A stretch of 64,000 bases of DNA, taken from NCBI GenBank assembly GCA_910586215.1, contig CAJUGH010000012.1, forward strand, positions 1-64,000. The letters run 5' to 3'. Below the pieces are notes generated by a model. It saw only the letters and a list, made by a program, of their open reading frames with translations. It did not search any database and was not told the DNA's origin. The DNA comes from an uncultured Acetatifactor sp. GTDB lineage: Bacteria; Bacillota; Clostridia; Lachnospirales; Lachnospiraceae. Position 1 is the stretch's first letter, and the number at the start of each line of letters is the position of its first letter. Of the stretch, positions 43,959-52,830 are shown one piece after another. Both the position numbers and the translations under genes were made by a program.

Positions 43959-45713
43959 TTACTGCTGCATTGCGGAGGTCAGACCATCCTTCATTGCCTG
44001 TAATCTCTCCTCGGCAATGGCTCTGTAACCTGCATCAGCATACTTCTGCGCCCACTCATCATATTTTGCATCAAACTCTTCAGGATCACACATAATCAGA
44101 TCATCCCTGGCTTCTGCATACATGGACAACAGGTCTCCCTGGTATTCCTCAATGGTTGTCAGCACAGTACCAAACATACAGTCGGTGATAATCCAGCCTT
44201 TCTCTGCAGCTGCAACCTTATTGTAGTAGTGCTGGATCAGCTCTTCGCTGAAGTCCTGAGGCAGGCCCTGGGGAGTGGCAGCCTTGATGGTATCCTCAAT
44301 GGTACCGGCGCTTCTGGCCTCAATTGCCACACACCAATAGTCCTTGTTGTTGCTAAAGCCCTGCTTATGCTCGCCTTCGTAGTCCGCATAGTTCACGGAT
44401 GCAGGCAGCCCGTCTTCCCCATAGTTGAAGTTGTCGCCCTCGAAGCCCCACTGCATCACAAACAGGTTCTCTTCCTGCAGCATCCACTCCATGTACATCA
44501 TGGCCGCCTTGATCTCATCCTCAGAAGCCTGGGAAGAGAAGCCGATCATCATACCAAACGGGTTATCGGAACGGCTTGCAGGCACAGTGCCATATTCCGT
44601 ATCTGCCTCTGTAGCCTGTACGGCAATGGCCAGCTCTGCATCAGGATTGGTGGCATAGAAGGAATTCAGCCAGTCAATGTTGGCAGCAATGTAATCGCTG
44701 TATTCATATGTCTTGCCATTGATGAAATTAGCCTTGGCAGTCTCCACATCGGTTACGTAGTACTCCGGATTGGTAAAGCCAAGATTGTAATTCTCATTCA
44801 GCTCTCTCAGCAGTTTCTTGTTGGGTTCCCAGCCAAGAGCAGGAATGGCGTAGTCACCATACATAACCCACTCTTCCTCATTCATGGGGTAATCCCTAAA
44901 CTGATAGCTCTGGTCGATGCCGCGCATATCCGCGGATGTAGCGCCTCCTGCCGGATGATCTGCAATGCCCTCCTCCTGGATCTTGGTCATGGCGTCAATG
45001 TACTCGGCACGGGTTGCAGGAATATGGTCATAGCCCACCTTCCTCAGCCAGTCCATACGCACCCATTTTACAAAGGTATAGCTGGTATTGTAATAAGGCC
45101 TCTCAGCCAGCACAAAATAGGTTCCATTGTCCATGGTGGTGTATTTGATCTGATCCAGATCCACCATTCTCTGATAATAAGTAGGTGCAATCTGCGCAAA
45201 CTGATCCAGGTCATATGTGGTCAGGCTTCCGTCAGCAACCCAGCCGGCCAGCTTCGGGAAATCATATTCCATCAGGAAAGTAGGCAGGCTCTTGGAGGAA
45301 GCCAGCAGGGAATAAGATGTCAATACATCTGTACGGGTAATGGGCACGAACTTCAAGGTAATGTTGTACTTGTCGCCAAAATTCTCCTGAAGCCACTGCT
45401 CCCAATAGTTCTCTCCGATGGCAGGAACACCCTCCTGTCCTCTGTCATATACAGGGATGCTCAAGGTCACATTCTCTGCAAAAGCGGTATAGCCTTCCAC
45501 GCCAGCCACACCGGCGCCGTCTGCATCCTCACTGCCCGCGTCCTGGGTGCTGCTCTCCTCTGTACTCTGCTGGTCACTGCTCTCAGGCACAGAAGTACTT
45601 TCATTGCTGCCGGATGCAGGTGTTTCTTTTTCGCTGCAGCCAGCCAGGGTTCCCAATGCCATGGTTCCCACCAGGGCCATAGCCAGAACCTTCTGAAGAT
45701 AATTCTTCTTCAT
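43959..45713 (-). CDS. ABC-importer solute-binding lipoprotein (LplA-like)
   Basis: Lipoprotein of 584 residues with the lipobox LGTLAGC (Cys at about 26), then a Ser/Glu/Thr-rich linker and a large cluster-D/F-type sugar-binding protein fold. The length and the YesO/LplA-like pattern fit oligosaccharide importers of Firmicutes. It follows the two permease genes and precedes GH105, so it should deliver RG-I oligosaccharides. The ATPase is missing from this locus, as is usual for such importers, which share a common MsmX-type ATPase. AAGGAGG precedes the ATG. Confidence 0.92.
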   Translation of the reverse strand: MKKNYLQKVLAMALVGTMALGTLAGCSEKETPASGSNESTSVPESSDQQSTEESSTQDAGSEDADGAGVAGVEGYTAFAENVTLSIPVYDRGQEGVPAIGENYWEQWLQENFGDKYNITLKFVPITRTDVLTSYSLLASSKSLPTFLMEYDFPKLAGWVADGSLTTYDLDQFAQIAPTYYQRMVDLDQIKYTTMDNGTYFVLAERPYYNTSYTFVKWVRMDWLRKVGYDHIPATRAEYIDAMTKIQEEGIADHPAGGATSADMRGIDQSYQFRDYPMNEEEWVMYGDYAIPALGWEPNKKLLRELNENYNLGFTNPEYYVTDVETAKANFINGKTYEYSDYIAANIDWLNSFYATNPDAELAIAVQATEADTEYGTVPASRSDNPFGMMIGFSSQASEDEIKAAMMYMEWMLQEENLFVMQWGFEGDNFNYGEDGLPASVNYADYEGEHKQGFSNNKDYWCVAIEARSAGTIEDTIKAATPQGLPQDFSEELIQHYYNKVAAAEKGWIITDCMFGTVLTTIEEYQGDLLSMYAEARDDLIMCDPEEFDAKYDEWAQKYADAGYRAIAEERLQAMKDGLTSAMQQ

Positions 45714-45802
45714 AAAAAATGTCCTCCTTTAAAAAATGTGTATATAGTCGACCCGCCCATGCGGGAAACTACCTGTATGAAATTTGCACTTCCAATCTCC
45801 AT

Positions 45803-46732
45803 TCATCCTTTTACAGCCCCGATCATCACGCCCTTCACAAAGTACTTCTGCAGGAAAGGATAGATACAGATGATAGGCACTGTCACTACCATGACCGCCG
45901 CTGCCTGCAGCACTTCCGGCGTGCTGGTCACAGCAGCCCCTTCGGAAAGGGATACTGTCTGGGCCGCATTGGCCGAGGATACCATCTGGGCCAGCTTATA
46001 CTGTGCCATCTTCAGCTTATCTGTCTGAATGTAGTAAATATTATCTGCATAAGAGTTCCAGCGTCCCACTGCGTAGAACAGGGAAAGGGTTGCAATCACC
46101 GGTTTGGACAGGGGCAGCACGATCTTAAACAGAATCTGCAGGTTGCTGGCCCCATCCAGAAATGCGGACTCCTCCAGGCTATCCGGTATGGTACTCTGCA
46201 GGGAACTCTTCATGATCAGCATATTATAGGGCGAATAAATCAGCGGCAGGATCAGCACCCACATATTATCCAGCAGATTCAGCTTATCCATCAGCAGATA
46301 GCTGGGAATCAGGCCAGCCCCGAAATACATGGGGATCATCAGCGCAAAGGTAAAAAATGTCCTGCCTTTCAGCCGCTTCTTAGACAAGGGGTACGCCGCA
46401 CAGGTACAGACTGCCATGCCAAGGGCGGTAAAAATCAGTGTTACGATTATACTGTAAATCATAGCGTAGGTCAGGCTGCCGTCCTTGAAGATTGACACAT
46501 AAGCATCAAAGGTAATGCCTTTCGGCCAGAACGCAACCTGCTTTGCCACAACAAATGTATTGCTGGATATGGACTTTGCTGCCAGGTGTAGGAACGGCAG
46601 GATACATGTCAAGCACAGAAGAACGATCACTGCCATCATGACAAAGTCACTGAACCGGAATTTGTTGATAGCCCTGCTGCCATCACTGGACACTTCCGCG
46701 CCACGTATTACTTCTTCTTTTTTCTTAGCCAC
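45803..46732 (-). CDS. ABC-importer permease (LplC/YtcP-like)
   Basis: Six-span sugar permease of 309 residues. The EAA loop that docks with the ATPase reads EESAFLDGASNLQILFKIVLPLSKP. The start is GTG at 46732 with GGGAGG eight bases upstream. It lies 20 bases after the first permease gene and before the binding-protein gene, forming one importer. Confidence 0.95.
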   Translation of the reverse strand: MAKKKEEVIRGAEVSSDGSRAINKFRFSDFVMMAVIVLLCLTCILPFLHLAAKSISSNTFVVAKQVAFWPKGITFDAYVSIFKDGSLTYAMIYSIIVTLIFTALGMAVCTCAAYPLSKKRLKGRTFFTFALMIPMYFGAGLIPSYLLMDKLNLLDNMWVLILPLIYSPYNMLIMKSSLQSTIPDSLEESAFLDGASNLQILFKIVLPLSKPVIATLSLFYAVGRWNSYADNIYYIQTDKLKMAQYKLAQMVSSANAAQTVSLSEGAAVTSTPEVLQAAAVMVVTVPIICIYPFLQKYFVKGVMIGAVKG

Positions 46733-46752
46733 TTATCTCACCTCCCGCCTTC

Positions 46753-47703
46753 CTACAACAGACCATCTTCACCGAGCTTCTTTGCAACCCGGTCTGCCAA
46801 TAGCACCAGCACCACACCAACCGCAGACTGGAACAGGTTCACCGCTGTAGACATGCTGAATTTACCGCCGCCGAGGCCTTTGTCATATATGTAGATAGCC
46901 AGCTGGTACTGGAAATCCTTGACCTGGGTATTGCCAAACTCCCTCAGTCGCTCCAGGTTGCTTCCCATCACCCGTCCCAGATTCATGATCAGCAGTGTGA
47001 CCACCGTTCCCTTGATACCAGGAAGTGTAATATGCCACATCCTTTTCCACCGATTGGCCCCATCGATCATGGCTGCTTCATACAAATCCCCGCTGATACC
47101 GGTTATGGCAGCCAGATAGATAATGGTGCCCCAGCCCATGCCCTGCCAGACACCCACCAGCAGATAAGTCGCTGCCCAATGGTATTTCTCTGTGAGAAAC
47201 GGAATGCCCTCCTGGATCACACCTGCATTCATAAGCGCCATGTTTACCAGACCCGTAGTCGGCCGGAACATGGAATATGCCACTGCACCAATGATAACCC
47301 AGGACAGGAAATGCGGCAGGTAGAGGATTGTCTGGGTCACTTTTTTGAACCTGGGGTAGCGAAGCTCATTCAGCATCAGGGCCAGGATAATCGGCATAGG
47401 AAATCCTACCGCCAGGTCCATCAGATTAAATACTATGGAATTCTTCAGAGCCCGGAAGAAATCCGCATCCTTAAATATCTTGGCAAAGGTTGCCATCCCC
47501 ACCCATTCACTGCCTTCATAACCTTTTGCCGGCTTATAATCCATGAAGACCAGCCTAAGACCCGGATATGCCGCATAGCTGAATACAATGACCATCACAA
47601 GGGGAAACAGCAACAGCAGATATAGCTGCCAGTCCCTTTTAAAAGCATTTTTCCAAGTGACAGACGTCTGGACATTTGCCTTGGCATTCTTACTTTTTGC
47701 CAT
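46753..47703 (-). CDS. ABC-importer permease (LplB-like)
   Basis: Six-span permease of 316 residues, the first gene of the importer operon. The EAA loop reads YEAAMIDGANRWKRMWHITLPGIKG. The opening (WKNAFKRDWQLYLLLLFPLVMVIVFSYAAYPGLRLVFMDY) is typical of LplB/YtcQ-partner permeases. GGAGG precedes the ATG. It is divergent from the AraC regulator at 48137. Confidence 0.95.
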   Translation of the reverse strand: MAKSKNAKANVQTSVTWKNAFKRDWQLYLLLLFPLVMVIVFSYAAYPGLRLVFMDYKPAKGYEGSEWVGMATFAKIFKDADFFRALKNSIVFNLMDLAVGFPMPIILALMLNELRYPRFKKVTQTILYLPHFLSWVIIGAVAYSMFRPTTGLVNMALMNAGVIQEGIPFLTEKYHWAATYLLVGVWQGMGWGTIIYLAAITGISGDLYEAAMIDGANRWKRMWHITLPGIKGTVVTLLIMNLGRVMGSNLERLREFGNTQVKDFQYQLAIYIYDKGLGGGKFSMSTAVNLFQSAVGVVLVLLADRVAKKLGEDGLL

Positions 47704-48136
47704 ACTTGACCTCCTCCATTTTCCTCCCGTATAAATTCCCCGTCAATTTGTACAGTTCTTCCCTTTTATTATGTTTATTATCATACATTCTGCCAGCTTT
47801 TTCTAAGCAATCAGCAGAGAAAACCATGCAAAAACAACCATAATGGAATCTTTTAAAAAATGACACATTAAAATGTTTTACATTTTCAGCTTGGTTATCA
47901 CTCTTTTTATGGACATTCTGACACGCTTTTGGAAAGTCTTTTGGAAGATTGAAAAATTTCCATGAAATATTTATGAACAGATTCTTGATTTTGCACCGAA
48001 AATTATGGTTGATTTTCTTTGGTTCCAGGAATTCATTTTTGAGGTTGAATTTGTCCTGTTTGTCTGCTATTATAGAAGCAGGAATTATCACAATGGGTCG
48101 AAGCATGCAGCACACCCGGCACGAAAGGAGACTGCG
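47704..48136. promoter_or_regulatory. Divergent control region of the RG-I locus
   Basis: A 433-bp AT-rich region. For the AraC gene, TTGAAT (48045-48050), 17 bp and TATTAT (48068-48073) form a good promoter. Two adjacent 12-bp near-copies, CTTTTGGAAAGT and CTTTTGGAAGAT (47926-47949), are candidate AraC half-sites. A leftward promoter for the importer was not clear to me. Confidence 0.6.
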
Positions 48137-49114
48137 ATGGCTAAACAAAAGAATTCTGTCACAGAATATCGCAATTACTATCTGCCCATGCATTTTCCCG
48201 TGTTGCTGCTAGCCGGCGACTACTGGAAGATTTCCGATATACCCAGTGGCAGGCTGCACTTCCACAACTGCCTGGAGATCGGCATCTGTCACTCTGACAG
48301 TGGTTTTATAGAAGTCTTTGGGAAACCCCTTCCCTTCAAGGAAGGGGATGTGACGGTGATACCCAAGAATGTTCCCCACACCACCTATAGCACGCCGGGC
48401 ACGGAGAGCCACTGGTCTTATTTGTACATGGAGCCAAAGGAATTGTTCCGGAATATCCTTCCTGCCTCCTGGGGACCATCAGACCTGACGGCCCATTCCT
48501 GTCAGAATTTCCAGCCTATCTTCAGCAGGCAGGAGCATCCTTCCCTCTACAACCTGGTCACGGCAGTGATCAGGGAGTTGGAAGGGCAGCAGCCCAACTA
48601 TCAACTCAGCGCCAAAGGACTGTTGTTGTCTCTCTACATTGAGATCACGCGCTACCATTTCCAGAGCAAGACCGAAGCCGTCCCCGATGGCAATGTAGCC
48701 ACACAAAAAGACAAGCAGGAGGCAGACAATGCCCTGGTGATCGCTCCTGCCCTGGATTATATTGAAGAAAATTATATGCAGCAGTTCTCCATCGAGCTTC
48801 TGGCAGATCTGTGCCACTGGAGTCCCACTCACTTCCGCAGGGTGTTCCATGATATCATGGGCACCTCACCCCTGGACTTCATCAACAGCACCCGGATTTC
48901 CAAGGCTTGTAACCTGCTGCGGAGCACGGAAGAATCCATCCTGAATATTTCTGAGATGGTGGGATTTCACTCTGTGTCCAGCCTGAACCGCTATTTTGTG
49001 AAAATCATGCGCATGTCTCCCAGAGAATACCGCAAGCAGATGCAGTATTCAGAAAACCGCGCTGAGAACCAGTCCATTCTGGAATATTCCGGGTGGATGT
49101 ACCCAGAGAAGTGA
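48137..49114 (+). CDS. AraC-family regulator of the RG-I locus
   Basis: Regulator of 325 residues with an N-terminal cupin (LHFHNCLEIGICHSDSGFIEVFGKPLPFKEGDVTVIPKNVPHTTYS) and a C-terminal pair of helix-turn-helix units (SIELLADLCHWSPTHFRRVFHDIMGTSPLDFINSTR and ILNISEMVGFHSVSSLNRYFVKIMRMSPREYRK). AAAGGAG lies six bases before the ATG at 48137. Divergent from the importer operon, so it most likely activates it in response to an RG-I fragment. It is convergent with the leuA-like gene. Confidence 0.94.
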   Translation: MAKQKNSVTEYRNYYLPMHFPVLLLAGDYWKISDIPSGRLHFHNCLEIGICHSDSGFIEVFGKPLPFKEGDVTVIPKNVPHTTYSTPGTESHWSYLYMEPKELFRNILPASWGPSDLTAHSCQNFQPIFSRQEHPSLYNLVTAVIRELEGQQPNYQLSAKGLLLSLYIEITRYHFQSKTEAVPDGNVATQKDKQEADNALVIAPALDYIEENYMQQFSIELLADLCHWSPTHFRRVFHDIMGTSPLDFINSTRISKACNLLRSTEESILNISEMVGFHSVSSLNRYFVKIMRMSPREYRKQMQYSENRAENQSILEYSGWMYPEK

Positions 49115-49193
49115 AGCCGCCGTACTTGCGGATGTCTTCTTTGCAATGGGCTTCCTGGCGCATCTGCCACTTACGGAGGGAACAATGGCTGTA

Positions 49194-51233
49194 CTACGTC
49201 CTCTTCCGGTACTGCATCGGTGTGCAGCCATATTTTTTCTTGAATAGCCGGTTGAAATGCTCCACATTCTCATATCCCACCTCTGCCGACACGGCCTCCA
49301 CCGTCTGGTCTGTCTCCCTAAGCAATGCGCAGGCCCGTTTCATGCGCTCCTCCTTCACAGCCTCCTGGAAGGTCATGCCTGTCTTCTCCTTGATATATTT
49401 TGACAGGTAAGGCTTGGAAAGGTGGAAAGTCTCCGAAAGTTCCTCCAGGGTCACATGCCGGTAGCCATTCTGGATGGCACTCACCAGGTCCACGATCCTG
49501 TCCTCCCGGCCCCTGGCAATCTGTCTGTCCACTGCCAGCCTGTTCACTGCCGCTGCCAGGGCAGCTATGGATGCCTTGATGATGTCTTCATCCACCCCTA
49601 CTCCCCAGTAAGTCTTCCCTTCCTGCAGGATCCCTACATAGGCCGCCGCCCTGGCACTGGATCCCCTGGAAATGGCATGTTCCTCATACACTGCCAGTTC
49701 ATAGTCCAGCCCGAAAACGATCTTCAGGCAGTTACTCACTGCATCCAGCCTGCCATTTCCCCGGGTCTTCACCACCCGGCACCGCCCTCCCTGGTCTATG
49801 GTCACTTCCACCAGGATATCCCTCTGCTGTCTGAAATGGCATTCCGGTATCCGGAAGATCCCTCCAGGCACCATATAAGTCTCCTGGAAAATGGCATAGA
49901 TCTCCGCGGGGGACAGTTCCTTGTGCCGTCTGTCCGAGATTCCCTTCACCAGATAGCCCACCTCTTCCTTCATGTCCCCAGGCAGGGAAAGACCGAAATG
50001 CTGCTTCAGCACAAACGCAACACCACCCCTTCCCGACACACTGTTGATGCGGATCACATCGGACTCATACGCCCTGCCCACATCAGCCGGATCCACGGGC
50101 AGGTACGGCACATCCCATCGATTCCCGCTCTTCCCCTCCTTCCGCCAGGCCATGCCCTTGCTGATGGCATCCTGGTGGGAGCCGGAGAAAGCCGTGAACA
50201 CCAGATCCCCTGCGTAGGGAGTCCTCTCATGGACCTTCATTCCCGTAAGGCGTTCATATGTCTCCCGGATTCCACATATGTCAGAGAAATCCAGGCCGCT
50301 GTCCACCCCGTGACACATGGCATTCAGCGCCAGGGTCACAATGTCCACATTCCCTGTGCGCTCCCCGTTTCCGAACAGGGTACCCTCCACCCTGTCTGCC
50401 CCTGCCAGGACACCGAATTCCGCATCGCTGATACCGCATCCCCTGTCATTGTGGGGATGGACGCTGAGCACCACATTGTCCCGGTACTTCAGATGCTTGT
50501 GCATGTACTCCACCTGGCAGGCAAATACGTGGGGCATGGCCACCTGCACTGTAGTAGGCAGATTGATAATGGCCTTGCGCCCTGCATCCGGCTGCCATAC
50601 ATCCAGAACAGCGTTGCACACTTCCAGGGCATACTCCACCTCCGTCTGGGAAAAACTCTCCGGACTGTACTCAAAAGTAAAATTCCCCTGGGTCTGCTCC
50701 CCCATACGTCTTAAGAGCTGGGCGCCGTCCACTGCCAGTTTCCGAATGGCCGACCTGTCCTTCCCGAACACCTGCTCCCGCTGTTCCACGGAGGTGGAAT
50801 TGTAGAGATGCACCACTGCATGGGGTGCCCCCTTCACCGCATCAAAGGTCTTGCGGATAATATGTTCCCTGGCCTGGGTGAGTACCTGTATGGTCACATC
50901 CTCCGGAATCATGCGCCGCTCAATAAGGGCACGGATGAACTGGTATTCCGTGTCCGAGGAGGCCGGGAAACCCACCTCGATCTCCTTGAACCCGATTCCC
51001 ACCAGCATCCGGAAAAATTCCAGCTTCTCCTCCAGCCCCATGGGTTCCACCAGGGCCTGGTTACCATCCCGCAGGTCCACGCTGCACCAAATGGGTACCC
51101 TGTCCAGGGAGTCCTTTTTCACCCAATCGTATGTAACCTGGGGTGGCAGGAAGTAGGTCTTGGCATACTTATCCTGTATGGATATGGTGTTCTGTATAGG
51201 TATCGTATTGTGCGTGGGTACGGTATTCTGCAT
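49194..51233 (-). CDS. leuA: 2-Isopropylmalate synthase fused to an AraC-type DNA-binding domain
   Basis: Protein of 679 residues. Residues about 25-570 form a complete long-type 2-isopropylmalate synthase, which condenses acetyl-CoA with 2-ketoisovalerate in leucine synthesis. It has WCSVDLRDGNQAL (catalytic Arg/Asp near 55-56), the metal-site SVHPHNDRGCG, LFGNGERTGNVD, FSGSHQDAI and the LeuA dimer/leucine-sensing domain with GVGVDEDIIKASIAALAAAVNR. The last ~98 residues (about 49197-49490) are an AraC helix-turn-helix pair (VTLEELSETFHLSKPYLSKYIKEKTG and VEAVSAEVGYENVEHFNRLFKKKYG). The frame is continuous through the junction. The ATG at 51233 has GGAGG eight bases upstream. The start region holds short NT-I/V-P/S repeats. 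Confidence 0.92.
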   Translation of the reverse strand: MQNTVPTHNTIPIQNTISIQDKYAKTYFLPPQVTYDWVKKDSLDRVPIWCSVDLRDGNQALVEPMGLEEKLEFFRMLVGIGFKEIEVGFPASSDTEYQFIRALIERRMIPEDVTIQVLTQAREHIIRKTFDAVKGAPHAVVHLYNSTSVEQREQVFGKDRSAIRKLAVDGAQLLRRMGEQTQGNFTFEYSPESFSQTEVEYALEVCNAVLDVWQPDAGRKAIINLPTTVQVAMPHVFACQVEYMHKHLKYRDNVVLSVHPHNDRGCGISDAEFGVLAGADRVEGTLFGNGERTGNVDIVTLALNAMCHGVDSGLDFSDICGIRETYERLTGMKVHERTPYAGDLVFTAFSGSHQDAISKGMAWRKEGKSGNRWDVPYLPVDPADVGRAYESDVIRINSVSGRGGVAFVLKQHFGLSLPGDMKEEVGYLVKGISDRRHKELSPAEIYAIFQETYMVPGGIFRIPECHFRQQRDILVEVTIDQGGRCRVVKTRGNGRLDAVSNCLKIVFGLDYELAVYEEHAISRGSSARAAAYVGILQEGKTYWGVGVDEDIIKASIAALAAAVNRLAVDRQIARGREDRIVDLVSAIQNGYRHVTLEELSETFHLSKPYLSKYIKEKTGMTFQEAVKEERMKRACALLRETDQTVEAVSAEVGYENVEHFNRLFKKKYGCTPMQYRKRT

Positions 51234-51282
51234 GGGATTCTCCTCCTTCAAGTGATCCGCTCTCATGGTATTTGGTTGGATT

Positions 51283-51311
51283 ATCATAGCACAGATTTTA
51301 ACTTCCCTCAA
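51283..51311 (-). promoter_or_regulatory. Promoter of the leuA-AraC fusion gene
   Basis: On the minus strand TTGAGG (51306-51311), 17 bp, TATGAT (51283-51288). The predicted leader is only about 40 bases, too short for a T-box or peptide attenuator. Confidence 0.6.
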
Positions 51312-51751
51312 TGATTTATTTTATTTGTATGATTGATTTATTTTATCTTTACTATTTTCTTTTTCCCTGGCTCAAAAAAAATTTTCTGTATTTTATATTG
51401 ATTTTCTTTTATTTATATAGTTTTTATGGTTCCTTCTATATTGATTTTTCTTGTATTATTCTGTTATTTCTTTTGTCCATAATTCTTGATTCTATTTATC
51501 CGTTCCTTTTGTCCGGAATGGCACTTCCCTTGATACCATTCCCACCTGGTTCAGCAATCTCGGGTTTGTCACACAAAAGACGCGTGACAACACCTCGCGA
51601 CAACACCCCATGAAAAGCAACCCCGAATATTCAAAAGGGGCTTCTCAATCCCATTGTCCCTATGGTAAAATAAGGGAAGATAGAGATAAACAGCAACAAG
51701 ATAATTCAAAGTTCTTTTTACGTCTAACATGCACATATAAGGAGGACATCT
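51312..51751. other. T-rich intergenic region
   Basis: About 440 bases without a gene. From 51312 to about 51520 the plus strand is strongly T-rich, in contrast to the GC-rich surroundings. A hairpin GGAATGG/CCATTCC lies at 51515-51542. Dispersed-repeat copy C lies at 51562-51620. AAGGAGG before 51752 serves the formate channel gene. Confidence 0.6.
51562..51620. repeat. Dispersed intergenic repeat, copy C (interior part)
   Basis: Shares CGGGTTTGTCAC, GCGTGA and AACACCTCGCG with copy B, then CATGAAAAGCAAC at the end. The outer inverted repeats seen in copy B are not preserved. Confidence 0.55.
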
Positions 51752-52594
51752 ATGCATTCACCCCTGGAGATTGCCCAAAGTTACATTGAAATCGGCATCC
51801 ACAAGACAAAGCTGCCTGCCTTCAAAATGATCCTGCTGGGGATCTTCGCCGGCCTGTTCATTGGTTTTGCAGGCATTGCCTCCACAGTAGGCGGTGCCAC
51901 CGTGGAGAACCCTTCCCTGTCCAGGCTTATCAGCGCCTGCCTGTTTCCTGCCGGGATGGCCATGGTATTGGTAGCCGGCAGCGAACTCTTCACCGGGAAC
52001 AACCTGATTGTCATAGCCTTTCTGGACAAAAAAATCAAACTGTCCGCCATGCTGAAAAACTGGGTCTGCGTCTATATCGGCAATTTCATGGGAGCCGGTC
52101 TTGTAGCCCTGCTGGTGGTCTACGGCCATACCCCCGACCTCTTTAGCGGAAATCTGGCAGACAGCATCGTGAAAGCAGCCACCCACCGCACGAACCTTAC
52201 CTTCCTGGATTCTTTCATCAGGGGCATCCTCTGCAACATGCTGGTGTGTATCGCCGTGTGGGCTGCCTTTGCCTCCAAACAGGTGGCCGGAAAGCTGCTG
52301 ATGAGTTTCTGGCCGGTCATGCTCTTCGTGCTCTGTGGGTTCGAGCACAGCATAGCCGACATTTACTTCTGCCTGGCCGGGATCTTTGCCTCCAGGGAAT
52401 ACGGGATTGCCGCAGAAGGGCTGAACACGGGCACCTTCCTCTTGAAGAACCTGGTCCCTGTAACCCTGGGCAACCTGGCAGGCGGCCTGAGCATCGGCAT
52501 TGGTTACTGGGTGGTCTACCTGCGCCACACGCCATGGTATAAGCTTTCCATTGAATCTGAACAGGAAGAGATGGACATTGCAGAGGAATATTAG
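51752..52594 (+). CDS. Formate/nitrite transporter (FNT) family channel
   Basis: Membrane protein of 280 residues with six spans in the aquaporin-like FNT fold (FocA/NirC). The family signature AGSELFTGNN is present, along with the internally repeated GILCNMLVCIAVWAAF. FNT proteins form pentamers that pass small monovalent anions such as formate, nitrite or hydrosulfide. AAGGAGG lies six bases before the ATG. A gene of the oxalate/formate antiporter family follows in the same direction, so formate handling is plausible for the pair. Confidence 0.93.
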   Translation: MHSPLEIAQSYIEIGIHKTKLPAFKMILLGIFAGLFIGFAGIASTVGGATVENPSLSRLISACLFPAGMAMVLVAGSELFTGNNLIVIAFLDKKIKLSAMLKNWVCVYIGNFMGAGLVALLVVYGHTPDLFSGNLADSIVKAATHRTNLTFLDSFIRGILCNMLVCIAVWAAFASKQVAGKLLMSFWPVMLFVLCGFEHSIADIYFCLAGIFASREYGIAAEGLNTGTFLLKNLVPVTLGNLAGGLSIGIGYWVVYLRHTPWYKLSIESEQEEMDIAEEY

Positions 52595-52604
52595 TAACTT
52601 GGTT

Positions 52605-52663
52605 ATTATAACTGTGTCCAGCCTGGCACCTGTGAACAGTAACACTAGCTGAACTGTTATACA
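52605..52663. repeat. Dispersed intergenic repeat, copy D (end part)
   Basis: Contains GGCACCTGTGAACAGTAAC (ending 52643) and GCTGAACTGTTATA (from 52649), the same pair of motifs in the same order as at the right end of copy B. Confidence 0.6.
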
Positions 52664-52830
52664 GAATACACCATCTTTCGTCTTGAAATTTTGGATATTT
52701 AGGAGTAAAATAGTATCGGTTTGGGAATATGGCCTTTTTCATAGCAGGGAATGAGGTTTCCCATGGGAAAGGACACTTTCAAATACTGATAGTATGCCCG
52801 GCAGAGCGGGCAAGGAGGTACATAACAACT

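Noticed and set aside
51234..51560. T-box or leucine leader peptide upstream of the leuA fusion
   Set aside because: I looked on the minus strand for the GGTGGNACCGCG-type motif and for a leucine-rich leader with terminator and found neither. The best promoter leaves too little room.
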